From CADBRN01 sp050944685 (lineage in GTDB: Bacteria; Bacillota; Clostridia; Lachnospirales; Lachnospiraceae), in contig JBMNRP010000001.1 of assembly GCA_050944685.1 (NCBI GenBank), positions 62,001-126,000 of the forward strand: a stretch of DNA of 64,000 nucleotides, read 5' to 3'. The number at the start of each line of letters is the position of its first letter. The first letter of the stretch is position 1. The notes beneath the pieces are model-generated. The model was given only the letters and a program-made list of their open reading frames with translations, was not told the DNA's origin and did not search any database. A program made the translations under genes and the position numbers. This document shows positions 34,303-43,535 of this stretch, one piece after another.

Positions 34303-35229
34303 TCACTTCGCGTCAAGCGCCTGCCGGATGTCCTCTTTCATGGCCAGCACCGCCGCCCGGGACGCATCCGCGAAATTGTTCTCGCCGTACTTCGAATATT
34401 CTTCCTTTTTCCACGCGGCAATGATTCCCCGTGAAGAATTTACGATGGCTCCCAGCCCGTCCTCATTGAAGAACGGAACCAGATCCTTTCCTTTTCCGCC
34501 CTGCGCGCCGTAGCCGGGGACCAGAATATAGCTCTTCGGCATGATCCTGCGCAGGACCCGTCCCATCTCCGGGTACGTCGCCCCGACGACGGCACCGACG
34601 TAACTGTACCCGTCTCCCATGAAATCGGACCCCCACTCGGCGACTTTTTCGCCGACCAGCTCATAGAGCGGGCGGCCGTCGATCTCCCGGTCCTGAAACT
34701 CGCCGCTGGAAGGATTGGACGTTTTGACCAGAACAAAGATTCCCTTTTTCTCCTCCCGGCACACGTCGATAAACGGCTTCACTCCGTCGCTTCCGAGGTA
34801 GGGATTGACCGTCGCAAAATCTTCATGAAAAGGAGCATACGTACGGTTTCCCACCTTCACATGGCCGAGATGGCCGAGGGCGTAGGACTGTGAAGTCGAT
34901 CCGATATCGCCGCGCTTGATATCTCCGATCACCACGAGGCCCTTCTCCTGGCAGTACTCGATCGTCTTCTCATAGGCGATGAGTCCCGGAACGCCGTACT
35001 GCTCGTACATCGCGATCTGCGGCTTCACCGCGGGCACCAGGTCCGCGATCGCGTCCACAATCGCCTCATTGAAATCAATGATCGATTTCGCGGCGGCCTC
35101 CAGCGTCTCGCCGAAATCCTCAAAGGCCTTTTCCTGAAGATATCGGGGAATAAAATCCAGCTTCGGATCGAGTCCGACCACAATCGGCGCCTCCGTTTTC
35201 CTGATTCTCTCCACCAGCTTATTAATCAT
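34303..35229 (-). CDS. pyrF: Orotidine-5'-phosphate decarboxylase (long form)
   Basis: A 308-residue type 2 OMP decarboxylase. VVGLDPKLDFIP, the catalytic VIGDIKRGDIGSTS and LVPGYGAQGGKG are present. It makes UMP, the end of the pathway. AAAGGAG precedes the ATG. It lies between pyrC (27-base gap) and pyrK (91-base gap). Confidence 0.97.
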   Translation of the reverse strand: MINKLVERIRKTEAPIVVGLDPKLDFIPRYLQEKAFEDFGETLEAAAKSIIDFNEAIVDAIADLVPAVKPQIAMYEQYGVPGLIAYEKTIEYCQEKGLVVIGDIKRGDIGSTSQSYALGHLGHVKVGNRTYAPFHEDFATVNPYLGSDGVKPFIDVCREEKKGIFVLVKTSNPSSGEFQDREIDGRPLYELVGEKVAEWGSDFMGDGYSYVGAVVGATYPEMGRVLRRIMPKSYILVPGYGAQGGKGKDLVPFFNEDGLGAIVNSSRGIIAAWKKEEYSKYGENNFADASRAAVLAMKEDIRQALDAK

Positions 35230-35256
35230 ACCGGGCTCCTTTCCGTCCCCGGGGGA

Positions 35257-36540
35257 TCAGCGGATCTCGCTGACAACCTTTCCCCCGCAGATCGTATACA
35301 TGACTCTTCCGAATACCTCACGTCCGTCGAACGGCGTATTTTTCCCCTTTGAGACAAATTTCTTGGAATTGATCCGGTACTTCGCGTACGGATCGATGAT
35401 GGTGATGTCCGCGGTCTTTCCCTCCGCCAGGGATCCGCGGTCTGTCAGATGCAGGATTCTGGCCGGATTGGCGCTCATCTTCGCCGCCATCTGCATGGGC
35501 GTGATCACGCCCGGACGCACCAGTCCGGTAATGGTCAGGGCAACGGACGTCTCCAGCCCGGAAATGCCGAATGCCGCATCTTTCATGGATTTATTTTTAT
35601 CTTCCGGGGTGTGCGGGGCATGGTCGGTCGAAATCACCTCAAATACATCCGTGGCAAGCCCCTCCAGCAGCGCCTCCCGGTCGCGCTTCGTCCGAAGCGG
35701 CGGATTCATCTTGAAATTCGTATCTCCGGGAACGCGGTCCTCGCTGCAAAGCATGAAATGGTGCGGGCAGACCTCACCGGAAACATCGATGCCCTTTCTC
35801 TTCGCCAGCTTCAGCATCTCATAGCTTCCGCGCGTCGAGCAGTGGCACAGATGCAGATGAACCCCCGTTTCCGCCGCCAGAATAATATCTCTGGCGACAA
35901 TCACATCCTCCACGTCATTTCCGATCCCGGGGAGCCCCTCCTTCCGGGAAATTTCATCCTCGTTGACACAGCCACCATTCACCAGATCCCGGTCCTCGCA
36001 GTGATCCAGAAACGGAATTCCGGATTTCGCCGCGATCTTCATGGCTTCCTTGCAGAGACGGGCGTTCATGACCGACTTCCCGTCCTCGCTGATGGCCGGA
36101 ATGCCGTGCTGTACCATCTCCTCGATATTCGACAGCTTTTCGCCCTTCTGGCCTTCCGTCACGGCTCCTGCCTGAAGAACATGAACCGGAGCAGATGCAG
36201 CTTTTTTGACGACATAGTCGACCCTCTCACCGGAATCAATGACCGGCTTCGTATTCGGCATCGCGATAACGGTCGTGATGCCTCCTCTCGCGGCGGCCTC
36301 CGCTCCGCTTGCGATATCCTCTTTTTCTGTCAGTCCCGGGTCTCTCAGATGTACATGCATATCGATCAGTCCCGGCATCACAAAGCATCCCGAGGCGTTA
36401 ATCACGCGGTCCGCCTTTATCCCGATGGATTTCATCCCCAGAACGATTTTTCCGTCGCGGATCAGCAGATCCAGAACTCCGTCCCGGCCGGTATCCGGGT
36501 CGATCACACGTCCTCCGCGAATCAATAACGTGCCACTCAT
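35257..36540 (-). CDS. pyrC: Dihydroorotase
   Basis: A 427-residue zinc amidohydrolase. Metal ligands are in DMHVHLRDPG, the His-containing HCEDRDL and HLCHCSTRGS segments, and STDHAPHTPEDK. It closes carbamoyl-aspartate to dihydroorotate. It is the first gene of the operon; no pyrB or pyrAA/AB is nearby. GAGG lies 8 bases before the ATG. Confidence 0.97.
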   Translation of the reverse strand: MSGTLLIRGGRVIDPDTGRDGVLDLLIRDGKIVLGMKSIGIKADRVINASGCFVMPGLIDMHVHLRDPGLTEKEDIASGAEAAARGGITTVIAMPNTKPVIDSGERVDYVVKKAASAPVHVLQAGAVTEGQKGEKLSNIEEMVQHGIPAISEDGKSVMNARLCKEAMKIAAKSGIPFLDHCEDRDLVNGGCVNEDEISRKEGLPGIGNDVEDVIVARDIILAAETGVHLHLCHCSTRGSYEMLKLAKRKGIDVSGEVCPHHFMLCSEDRVPGDTNFKMNPPLRTKRDREALLEGLATDVFEVISTDHAPHTPEDKNKSMKDAAFGISGLETSVALTITGLVRPGVITPMQMAAKMSANPARILHLTDRGSLAEGKTADITIIDPYAKYRINSKKFVSKGKNTPFDGREVFGRVMYTICGGKVVSEIR

Positions 36541-36587
36541 ATCGTTCGCCTCATTTCTCCGTAATATATGGCCATCCGGCGTCTTTT

Positions 36588-36618
36588 CCGGTCCTCTTCC
36601 GGAACTCTGTTCCGGAGA
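36588..36618 (-). other. Hairpin in the pyrC leader
   Basis: In the leader between promoter and pyrC, TCCGGAAC pairs with GTTCCGGA around a 3-base loop, extended outward by CCTCT/GAGG. No T-run follows and I could not recognise a PyrR-binding loop. It may take part in attenuation; the role is unproven. Confidence 0.4.
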
Positions 36619-36658
36619 GGGCGTTCCCGCCGGAAAATCTCACGAGCTTCTGAAACCC

Positions 36659-36687
36659 AGTATACATGATCGCCTGATTGATTTCAA
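36659..36687 (-). promoter_or_regulatory. Promoter of the pyrimidine operon
   Basis: Minus strand TTGAAA (36682-36687), 17-base spacer, TATACT (36659-36664), giving a leader of about 110 bases. Confidence 0.7.
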
Positions 36688-36803
36688 TTCTGCGAACCGG
36701 CGGTACATCTGCCTTCCCGCCGCAGAGAATCCGCCCGCTGCCTCCGTGCGTCAGGAAGAAAGCCGCTCAAAAGGATCCGCAGGTCATGACGTTCAACGGA
36801 AAT

Positions 36804-38141
36804 TCATCCATAATGATATTTTCTTTTCTTCGCCTTCATAAAAAAGGCGGTCAGGCAGGCCGCCATCAGCTCCGCTGCAACGAGAGCCGCCCAGATCCCC
36901 TTGATTCCGAATAACTGCGGCAGCAGCATCACAGCCGCTGCTTCAAAGACAAGTGTCCGAAGAAAGGCGATCAGGGCCGAGGTAAGTCCGTCTCCAAGAG
37001 CGGTAAAAAAACCGGAGCCGTAGATTCCGAAGCCCATAAAGAGGAAAGAAACGGCAAAAATCCGCAGGCCGGATATTGTCATCTGACACAGCTGTTTATC
37101 GTAACCGACAAACAGCCTGGCGATCGGATTGGCCAGCAGTTCCCCGGAAAGCAGCATGGCGACTCCGAATCCGAAAATAATCCGCAGGCTCTTCTTTCGA
37201 AGACTGCGAAGCTCCGCTGAGTTGTTATTTCCGTAATGGTATCCGACAACCGGAGCCGTTCCCACGGAATAGCCGATAAATATCGCGGAAAAGACGAAGC
37301 TCACATACATCATCACGCCGTATGCGGCTACACCGTTCTCCCCCGCATAGCGCAGCAGCTGGATATTGAACAGCATACTGACAATGCTCATCGATATATT
37401 GTTCATAAATTCGGAAGAGCCGTTTGCCGCCGCTTTCCCGATAACCCGCCAGTCCATATGCGTCCGTCCCAGCCGAAGCAGACTTGTGTTTTTGCGGGCG
37501 AAATAGAAAAGCGGAACGGTCCCGCCGACATATTCACTCAAAACCGTGGCAATCGCCGCCCCGGCCAGCTTATACTCCTGAGGCAGCAGACTGACTAAAA
37601 CGGCATCCATCACCATATTGGTCACACCGGCCAATACCGTTACCAGAAAGCCGAGCCGCGGTTTTTCAGCCGTCGGAAAGAAATTCTGAAACAGCAGCTG
37701 AAGCGTATAAACCGGCATGGAAATCATACTGATCCTCCCATAGAGGATACTGTCACGGAGCAATTTCCCCTCTGCACCAAGCAGAGCAGCAATCTGCGGC
37801 ATGAGGATAAATCCGAGCAGAGCGGCTGCAATACCAAGCGCCAGAGAAAAATAAACGATCAGAGAAAAGTTCTCGTTGGCACTTTCTTTTTTCCCCTCTC
37901 CCAGCTGCATCGCGACAATCGCCGTCCCGCCTGCTCCAAACATAAATCCAACCGTCGCGATTATGTAAATCGCAGGCAATATTAAATTCACCGCGGCAAA
38001 TGCCGTCTTTCCTGCAAAGTTGGACACAAAAAAGCCATCCACAATACCGTAGATGGAGGTAAAGATCATCATCGCGATCGACGGAAACGCAAATTTCAAC
38101 AGCCGGCTGTAGGTAAAATGATCGGAAAGATGAATTTTCAT
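36804..38141 (-). CDS. MATE-family efflux transporter
   Basis: A 445-residue, 12-helix Na+/H+-coupled exporter of the MATE family (SIAMMIFTSIYGIVDGFFVS; internal repeat in the second half at about 230-430). GAGGTAIVAMQLGEG matches the family loop after helix 2. Cytoplasmic membrane; substrate unknown. AAAGGAG is about 20 bases from the ATG, so the start could be slightly different. It has its own promoter and is divergent from the deacetylase gene. Confidence 0.9.
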   Translation of the reverse strand: MKIHLSDHFTYSRLLKFAFPSIAMMIFTSIYGIVDGFFVSNFAGKTAFAAVNLILPAIYIIATVGFMFGAGGTAIVAMQLGEGKKESANENFSLIVYFSLALGIAAALLGFILMPQIAALLGAEGKLLRDSILYGRISMISMPVYTLQLLFQNFFPTAEKPRLGFLVTVLAGVTNMVMDAVLVSLLPQEYKLAGAAIATVLSEYVGGTVPLFYFARKNTSLLRLGRTHMDWRVIGKAAANGSSEFMNNISMSIVSMLFNIQLLRYAGENGVAAYGVMMYVSFVFSAIFIGYSVGTAPVVGYHYGNNNSAELRSLRKKSLRIIFGFGVAMLLSGELLANPIARLFVGYDKQLCQMTISGLRIFAVSFLFMGFGIYGSGFFTALGDGLTSALIAFLRTLVFEAAAVMLLPQLFGIKGIWAALVAAELMAACLTAFFMKAKKRKYHYG

Positions 38142-38176
38142 GACAAATTTTCTTCTGACTTCTCCTTTCCTGAACC

Positions 38177-38205
38177 ATTGTACAGGATAACCGTCGTTTC
38201 AGCAA
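38177..38205 (-). promoter_or_regulatory. Promoter of the MATE gene
   Basis: Minus strand TTGCTG (38200-38205), 17-base spacer, TACAAT (38177-38182). Confidence 0.6.
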
Positions 38206-38258
38206 GGAACCGGCCCTTTTCGACGATATAAACAAAATGGCCGGGCGGTAACAGAAAC

Positions 38259-38276
38259 GTGCGCCGCCGGGCGCAC
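38259..38276. other. GC-rich palindrome between divergent promoters
   Basis: GTGCGCC-N4-GGCGCAC, perfect 7-base arms, lying between the MATE promoter (38177-38205) and the deacetylase promoter (38319-38347). It could be an operator or a transcript hairpin; nothing identifies a binding protein. Confidence 0.45.
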
Positions 38277-38318
38277 GGCATTTTATGATACCATCATTTT
38301 ATGTGGATTTATAAAAAT

Positions 38319-38347
38319 CAGACATTTTTTTCTCGTTGTGGTATGAT
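38319..38347 (+). promoter_or_regulatory. Promoter of the deacetylase gene
   Basis: CAGACA (38319-38324), 17-base spacer, TATGAT (38342-38347). The -35 matches only its GACA half. Confidence 0.5.
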
Positions 38348-38415
38348 GTGGGTAATTTTACGGGATTTCCGATAAATTTCAAGATACATGATTCAACCGA
38401 GGAGAGCAGATAAAA

Positions 38416-39849
38416 ATGAGTCGACACAGACAAACAGGAAATAAGCAGCGCGCCCTGAGCCGGCTGTTCTTTATGATCTGTTTGCTCGCAGTCATGATCA
38501 TCATCGTACTGGTATGCAACCGCTGGATTGTCAGGCTCACTCTGAACGGAGGAGCTTCAGAGACAATCGAAGTCGGAGACACATTTCGGGATCCCGGAGC
38601 GTCCGCGAGGGGATACGGAAGTGTTTTCCGCTTTATCAGCAGCGATCATCTGACTGTCGACACATCCGGAACCGTCGATACGGATAATACCGGAAGTTAT
38701 CAGATCGTCTACACCGCGTCCTGGAACGGAACTTCCGTGAAAAAGACGCGGACCGTAAACGTAGTCGATACAGAACCGCCGACGATCAGCCTGAGAAGCA
38801 TCCCGGACTACTATACGCTGTACGGCCACGAGTACAAGGAGGAGGGCTATACGGCGAATGACAATTACGACGGGGATCTCACGGATAAGGTAAAAAGCGA
38901 AGAAAAAGAAGGAGTCGTCTATTACACGGTGACCGATTCCTCGGGCAACGTCGGACGGGCGGAGCGGAAGATCGTCTACGATGACCGGACCGCGCCGGAG
39001 CTCGTGCTGACCGGCGGCGATACGGCGATTGAACAGGACTCCGCGTTCACGGATGAATACACCGCGACGGACGACGCGGACGGAGACGTGACAAAAAACG
39101 TTCATGTGGACGGCGCTGTCGATACTTCAAAACCCGGACGCTACAAACTCCACTATACGGTATCCGACAGCCACGGAAACAAGACCGAGGCGGACCGCAT
39201 CGTCACCGTCTGGGAAAAAAGTCCGGACCGCGTCGTCTATCTGACCTTTGACGACGGTCCGGGCAAGTATACACAGCAACTTCTGGATATTCTCGCAAAG
39301 TACAACGCGCACGCGACCTTCTTCGTGACGAACCAGTTCCCGGATTATCAGGGACTCATCGCCCAGGAAGCGGCGGCCGGACACGCGATCGGCGTTCACA
39401 CATACAGCCACGACTACGCCTCCATCTACACAAATACTGACGCGTACTGGAACGATTTCAGCCGGATGGAGGATGTAATCCGGGCGCAGACCGGCAGCAC
39501 CACGAATCTGATGCGGTTCCCGGGAGGGAGCTCCAACGCGGTCAGCAGGAAGTACTCGTCCGGTATCATGACTGCGCTCGTCAGCCAGGCGAACGAAAAA
39601 GGATACACCTATTTTGACTGGAATGTCGAGAGCGGAGACGCCGAAGGCAATCCGCAGACCGAAACGATCGCGCAGAAAATAATCCAGGGAATTCAGTCCC
39701 GCAGGACGCCGGTCATTCTCTGTCACGACATCCATCCGGAGACGGTACAGGCGATGGAGACCGTTCTGCAATGGGGCACGCAGAACGGCTACACGTTCGC
39801 CGCGCTCAATGCGAACAGCTACCCGGCGCATCACAGCGTAAACAACTGA
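38416..39849 (+). CDS. Membrane-anchored polysaccharide deacetylase with Ig-like domains
   Basis: A 477-residue surface protein. An N-terminal signal-anchor helix (about 16-36) is followed by roughly three Ig-like DUF5011 modules (about 45-270; repeats of DTEPPTISL / DRTAPELVL and YTVSDSHGN types) and a NodB deacetylase domain (about 275-470). NodB motifs are seen: TFDDGP (metal Asp), HTYSHD (metal His pair), RFPGGSSN and a C-terminal LCHDIH. It probably deacetylates peptidoglycan N-acetylglucosamine or a similar wall glycan, as PgdA does. GAGGAG precedes the ATG. It appears to be monocistronic. Confidence 0.92.
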   Translation: MSRHRQTGNKQRALSRLFFMICLLAVMIIIVLVCNRWIVRLTLNGGASETIEVGDTFRDPGASARGYGSVFRFISSDHLTVDTSGTVDTDNTGSYQIVYTASWNGTSVKKTRTVNVVDTEPPTISLRSIPDYYTLYGHEYKEEGYTANDNYDGDLTDKVKSEEKEGVVYYTVTDSSGNVGRAERKIVYDDRTAPELVLTGGDTAIEQDSAFTDEYTATDDADGDVTKNVHVDGAVDTSKPGRYKLHYTVSDSHGNKTEADRIVTVWEKSPDRVVYLTFDDGPGKYTQQLLDILAKYNAHATFFVTNQFPDYQGLIAQEAAAGHAIGVHTYSHDYASIYTNTDAYWNDFSRMEDVIRAQTGSTTNLMRFPGGSSNAVSRKYSSGIMTALVSQANEKGYTYFDWNVESGDAEGNPQTETIAQKIIQGIQSRRTPVILCHDIHPETVQAMETVLQWGTQNGYTFAALNANSYPAHHSVNN

Positions 39850-39889
39850 TTATGCGGAGCGGGTACGGGAGCGCTGACCGGCCCCTGTA

Positions 39890-42145
39890 TTACAGGCACT
39901 TGCTCCAGCCGCAGTTTTTGCAAATGTTGCATCCGCCCTCAAATACCAGAGGCGTTCCGCACTCCGGGCAGATCAGCGCGGATCTCTCGATCTTCGGCGC
40001 CGCGGCAGGCTTGTCATCCGGTCCCGCGAGCTTCTGCATCGTCCCGAGGTCCTTCTGCATCGTATTGTACATATCAAGCAGGGCATTGCCGACCGCCATC
40101 GGGCAGCAGCTTCCGCGGCTCGTATCCTTCTTCGTCGCGGAACGTACCGCATAGCTCGGGCAGGAGCCAGTGGAATTCAGCTGATCCACGATGGTATAAA
40201 TGTCGATTCCGCCTCTGGCGGCGATGGAAATCATGCGCGAGAGACCGATCATAAAGTTGTTGCACCCGCCCGTGCTTCCCTTGCTGAGAAATACCTCCAG
40301 CAGAGATCCGGTCGCCGGATCGAAAAGCGCCAGGCAGTGGAGCGATCCGCATCCCGTCATCAGTTTCCTCTTCATTCCGACAACGTGATCGTTCACCTGA
40401 ATGATATCCCCGCGCTTCAATCCCCCGTCAACCGAAGCGCTCTTTGATTTCTCGGGAGTCAGAATTCCGAGACGTTTGCAGCCGTCGCGGAACAGGGTAA
40501 TCCCCTTCAGTCCCTTATCGTACGCGTACATGTACAGGTTCTCGACTTCCTCGACGGTAAATTCGTTCGGTACGTTGCAGGTGGAGCTGATCGACGCGTC
40601 GATGTGCTTCTGCCACGCCGCCTGCATATCGACCCGCTGATGGTAATCCAGATTCATCGCGGTGACGAAAAAGTCCGGCAGATCCGCCTCGTCCGCGATC
40701 TTAAACCGCTTCATGTACTGCTCCACGATCTTTGTGAATACCTTATAGCTCACGTCCTCACCGTGGAGCGAAACCGTGCGCCGTTCGTACGAATTTGCGT
40801 AGACGGGTTCGATCCCGCCCGAAATACCGAGCATTGTTGAAATGGTTCCCGTCGGCGTGATCGTCAGGATCTGCGAATTCCGCAGCCCGTATTTCTTCAC
40901 CAGCGCCGCCGTCTTTTCCGTCGTATTTGCCTTAAAAAACGGAGTGGACATGATCTCGTCCCGATTGCATTTCGGAAACGCCCCCTGCTCCTTTGCCAGA
41001 AGCGCGGACGCAGCGATGCCCGTATCCGCCATCAGAAAGCCGATCTTATCGCAGAGCGCGACCGCCTCTTCGCTGCCATACGAAATTCCCAGCTTGATCA
41101 TCATATCGGCAAGCCCCATAATGCCGAGGCCGATCTGCCGCCACGCGGCGACACTCTCCCGCTGCTCCTCCAGCGGATGCAGCGGCAGCCCTTCCTCGAG
41201 AACCTCGTTCAGGGCGCGGACGCAGCTGGAAACACATTTCTTGAAGCCCTCGTAGTCAAACGACGCGTTCTCCGTGAACGGATTCTGCACGAACGCGCTC
41301 AGATTGATGCTTCCGAGCAGACAGCTTCCACCCGCGGGCAGCGGCTCCTCCGCGCACGGGTTGACGCCGCCGTAGGAAAATTCCTCTGTGTTCGCCAGCA
41401 GGCTTCCGTTCTGAATATGATCCCAGAAGAGCGCGCCGGGCTCCGCGTAATCCCAGTTGATCGCCGCCATCTCGTGAAACAGTTTTTTTGCGCTGATCTC
41501 CTTCTCAATTTTCTGACCAGTCGCCTCCCGCGTGTAATGAAGACGGAACGGTTTATTCTTCTTTACGCAATCCATGAACTCATCGCTCAGCCGGACGGAA
41601 ATATTCGCCTTTGTCACCTTGTTCAGGTCTGATTTCAGATGAATGAATTCCTCGACGTCCGGATGCGTGCAGTCGATGGAAATCATCAGCGCGCCACGGC
41701 GCCCGTTCTGTCCGATCAGATCCGTCACGAGAGAATAGAGATCCATGAATGAAACCGCGCCGCTCGTCTCCTTCGCCGCGTTGTTGATTCTGGCTCCGCG
41801 AGGAGCGAGCTTCGAGATGTCCACGCCGCACCCGCCGCCGTAGCTGTACGTACGGGCAAGCTTTTTCGCACAGTCAAAAATGCTCTCTATATTGTCCTCA
41901 GGAGGAGTGACGACATAGCAGTTGCTGAGCGTGACCTTGCGGCCGATATTCTCAAGTCCGCGGTTCGCCAGGATTCTGCCCCCGAACAGAAATTTCTTTT
42001 CGCGGATCATCCCGGCGATCTCGTCGTTCCCGCCTGAGACGCGGGTGAGCCACTCCTCGAAATCCTCGCTGTCATTTCTGTATTTTTTATTCCAGATATC
42101 GATTCCGAGCTGATTATCCTCACTCAGCCACTCTTCTATCGTCAT
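39890..42145 (-). CDS. nrdJ: Adenosylcobalamin-dependent ribonucleotide reductase (class II)
   Basis: A 751-residue class II enzyme making dNDPs with coenzyme B12. Seen: FGGRILANRGL and SNCYVVTPPEDN near the N-terminus with the conserved Cys, NPCAEEPLPAGGSCLLGSIN with the radical-site Cys, PTGTISTMLGISGGIEP, and a C-terminal zinc-finger tail with CPEC and CKNC pairs. The 751 length suits the vitamin-B12-dependent ribonucleotide reductase family. The ATG at 42145 has AAAGGGGG upstream. Two NrdR-type boxes lie in its promoter region. It allows DNA synthesis with or without oxygen. Confidence 0.96.
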   Translation of the reverse strand: MTIEEWLSEDNQLGIDIWNKKYRNDSEDFEEWLTRVSGGNDEIAGMIREKKFLFGGRILANRGLENIGRKVTLSNCYVVTPPEDNIESIFDCAKKLARTYSYGGGCGVDISKLAPRGARINNAAKETSGAVSFMDLYSLVTDLIGQNGRRGALMISIDCTHPDVEEFIHLKSDLNKVTKANISVRLSDEFMDCVKKNKPFRLHYTREATGQKIEKEISAKKLFHEMAAINWDYAEPGALFWDHIQNGSLLANTEEFSYGGVNPCAEEPLPAGGSCLLGSINLSAFVQNPFTENASFDYEGFKKCVSSCVRALNEVLEEGLPLHPLEEQRESVAAWRQIGLGIMGLADMMIKLGISYGSEEAVALCDKIGFLMADTGIAASALLAKEQGAFPKCNRDEIMSTPFFKANTTEKTAALVKKYGLRNSQILTITPTGTISTMLGISGGIEPVYANSYERRTVSLHGEDVSYKVFTKIVEQYMKRFKIADEADLPDFFVTAMNLDYHQRVDMQAAWQKHIDASISSTCNVPNEFTVEEVENLYMYAYDKGLKGITLFRDGCKRLGILTPEKSKSASVDGGLKRGDIIQVNDHVVGMKRKLMTGCGSLHCLALFDPATGSLLEVFLSKGSTGGCNNFMIGLSRMISIAARGGIDIYTIVDQLNSTGSCPSYAVRSATKKDTSRGSCCPMAVGNALLDMYNTMQKDLGTMQKLAGPDDKPAAAPKIERSALICPECGTPLVFEGGCNICKNCGWSKCL

Positions 42146-42169
42146 AACGGCCCCCTTTAAACACACTGT

Positions 42170-42215
42170 TGTCTATATATTGTACAAATTTCGAAAGTTT
42201 ATCTACATGTTGTGT
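42170..42215. promoter_or_regulatory. Paired NrdR boxes upstream of nrdJ
   Basis: TGTCTATATATTGTAC (42170-42185) and TATCTACATGTTGTGT (42200-42215), both matching the core CtAtATaTtG of the NrdR consensus acaCwAtATaTwGtgt, start-to-start distance 30 bases. Paired, helically phased boxes are typical of NrdR repression. The nrdR gene is not in the window. Confidence 0.65.
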
Positions 42216-42263
42216 TCTATTAGAATATAACAAGCGGACCGCTGTGTCAATCCGGTTCTTCAG

Positions 42264-42308
42264 AAAAAAGGGCTGTTGCACTAAGAACTAATGCAACAGC
42301 CCCTTTTC
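42264..42308 (-). terminator. Terminator of the Ser-rich membrane protein gene
   Basis: Minus strand: 11-base arms GGGCTGTTGCA / TGCAACAGCCC (42270-42280 and 42293-42303 on the plus strand) followed by a T-run (42264-42269). Confidence 0.85.
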
Positions 42309-42367
42309 AATTCGCAATCTGATTTTTTCAGGCGCTCTCCCGTTTTCCCTCCGGGACCGGATTTCCG

Positions 42368-42751
42368 TCAGCCTGCACTGGATGAGGATGTGCTTTCCGA
42401 TGATGAGGAGGAGACACTTTCTGAAGCGGTGCTTCCGGAGGTGACGCTCTCATCCGAACCGGAACTCGCTTCCGTGCTGTCCGAACTGGTTTCCTCGGAA
42501 GCCTCCGAGCTCAGATCCGTCAGAAAATTCTGAATGTCATTCAGATCCAGATCGATCGTCGTGGCGGAAGCGGTGGCCTCGTTATCCGCCTTCGTCTGCT
42601 TATATACAGCAACCGAGAACCAGGTGATCAGGCCGCCCAGAACAACCACGATCAGCGTGATCTCAAGCCTGCGGGCCCACTTCTCACGACGCATGATTTT
42701 CTTCCGGTTTCGCTTTTCCTTTTTATATCTGTCAACTTTTTTCTGACTCAT
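42368..42751 (-). CDS. Single-pass membrane protein with Ser/Glu-rich tail
   Basis: A 127-residue protein: a strongly basic N-terminus (KKVDRYKKEKRNRKK), one membrane helix (about 31-50), then a low-complexity Ser/Glu/Thr tail from about 80 to the end. By the positive-inside rule the tail would be outside the cell. No known family was recognised. AAGGAG lies 11 bases before the ATG; a longer in-frame start at 42799 is less likely. Divergent from the DUF5721 gene. Confidence 0.75.
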   Translation of the reverse strand: MSQKKVDRYKKEKRNRKKIMRREKWARRLEITLIVVVLGGLITWFSVAVYKQTKADNEATASATTIDLDLNDIQNFLTDLSSEASEETSSDSTEASSGSDESVTSGSTASESVSSSSSESTSSSSAG

Positions 42752-42806
42752 CGCAAAGAGCACTCCTTGTTTCTTTATCTTACAGGTGCAGCCTTCCATC
42801 TGTCAC

Positions 42807-42836
42807 TTGAAAGTGCACGCTAAAACACATTATAAT
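42807..42836 (+). promoter_or_regulatory. Promoter of the DUF5721 gene
   Basis: TTGAAA (42807-42812), 18-base spacer, TATAAT (42831-42836). Confidence 0.6.
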
Positions 42837-42953
42837 AAATCACGCAGGAAATTTCTACGGTTTTTCTCAATTAATTGTGATAATCCTGTGACCGGATCCC
42901 TTCGCGGCGTCTCACAGGCCGCGGCTGGAACCGGCGCAGAAGCGGATAATTCA

Positions 42954-43523
42954 ATGATTGCGCTGGAAATAAACCAAATCAAAAAATTCATGTACGATCT
43001 GCTGCTCACTGACGCGTTCGATTCTTTCCGCGTCCTGGAGGTCAGCATCGTGACCTTCGCGGAATTCCATATTGACGGGACGCTTCACCCGGAATTTTAC
43101 GGAGACGTCACAAAAAGCGCGGAAGCAGAAGACCGCCCGGACGGATCCTCTCCGGTTCCGGACGGAAAAGACGAAGGGACGGAAAAACCATCCGAAGACG
43201 CGGCCGGAGGAGGCGAGACCCTCGTCCCGTGGAAATCCCTCCGGGAACACTGTCTCGCTCTGATTCGCGGGAAGCGGACCCCCGTCTCCTTTCAGATCAT
43301 TTTCCAGCTTCCGAAAAGTGACATTGCCGCTCTGATTCAGAAGAGCGGAGCAAGCCTGTCGGAGGAGGAGGTCCACAGTCTCTCCCTCAACTGTCTGTAT
43401 CGGGACGGCCGTCTTCAGATCACCACCGGCTCTTCTCTGGCTGTCTTCATCGGCGGCCGGACCCTCGAACAGGCCTGGGAAGAGTCCGTGAAGGAGTTCT
43501 TCCGGAAGCTCGGCCTCGACTGA
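42954..43523 (+). CDS. DUF5721 family protein
   Basis: A 189-residue cytoplasmic protein beginning MIALEINQIKKFMYDLL, with LTDAFDSFRVLEVSIVTFAEF and DGTLHPEFY, which I recognise as the DUF5721 pattern of Lachnospiraceae. A charged low-complexity segment (about 65-95) interrupts it. The family has no known function. The start at 42954 fits the family N-terminus, though its ribosome site is weak; the frame stays open upstream to 42786. It converges with htpG, 12 bases apart. Confidence 0.78.
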   Translation: MIALEINQIKKFMYDLLLTDAFDSFRVLEVSIVTFAEFHIDGTLHPEFYGDVTKSAEAEDRPDGSSPVPDGKDEGTEKPSEDAAGGGETLVPWKSLREHCLALIRGKRTPVSFQIIFQLPKSDIAALIQKSGASLSEEEVHSLSLNCLYRDGRLQITTGSSLAVFIGGRTLEQAWEESVKEFFRKLGLD

Positions 43524-43535
43524 AAAGCCCCCGTC

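Noticed and set aside
42786..42953. Longer N-terminus for the DUF5721 protein
   Set aside because: The extension overlaps the promoter (TTGAAA/TATAAT at 42807-42836) and does not match the family start.
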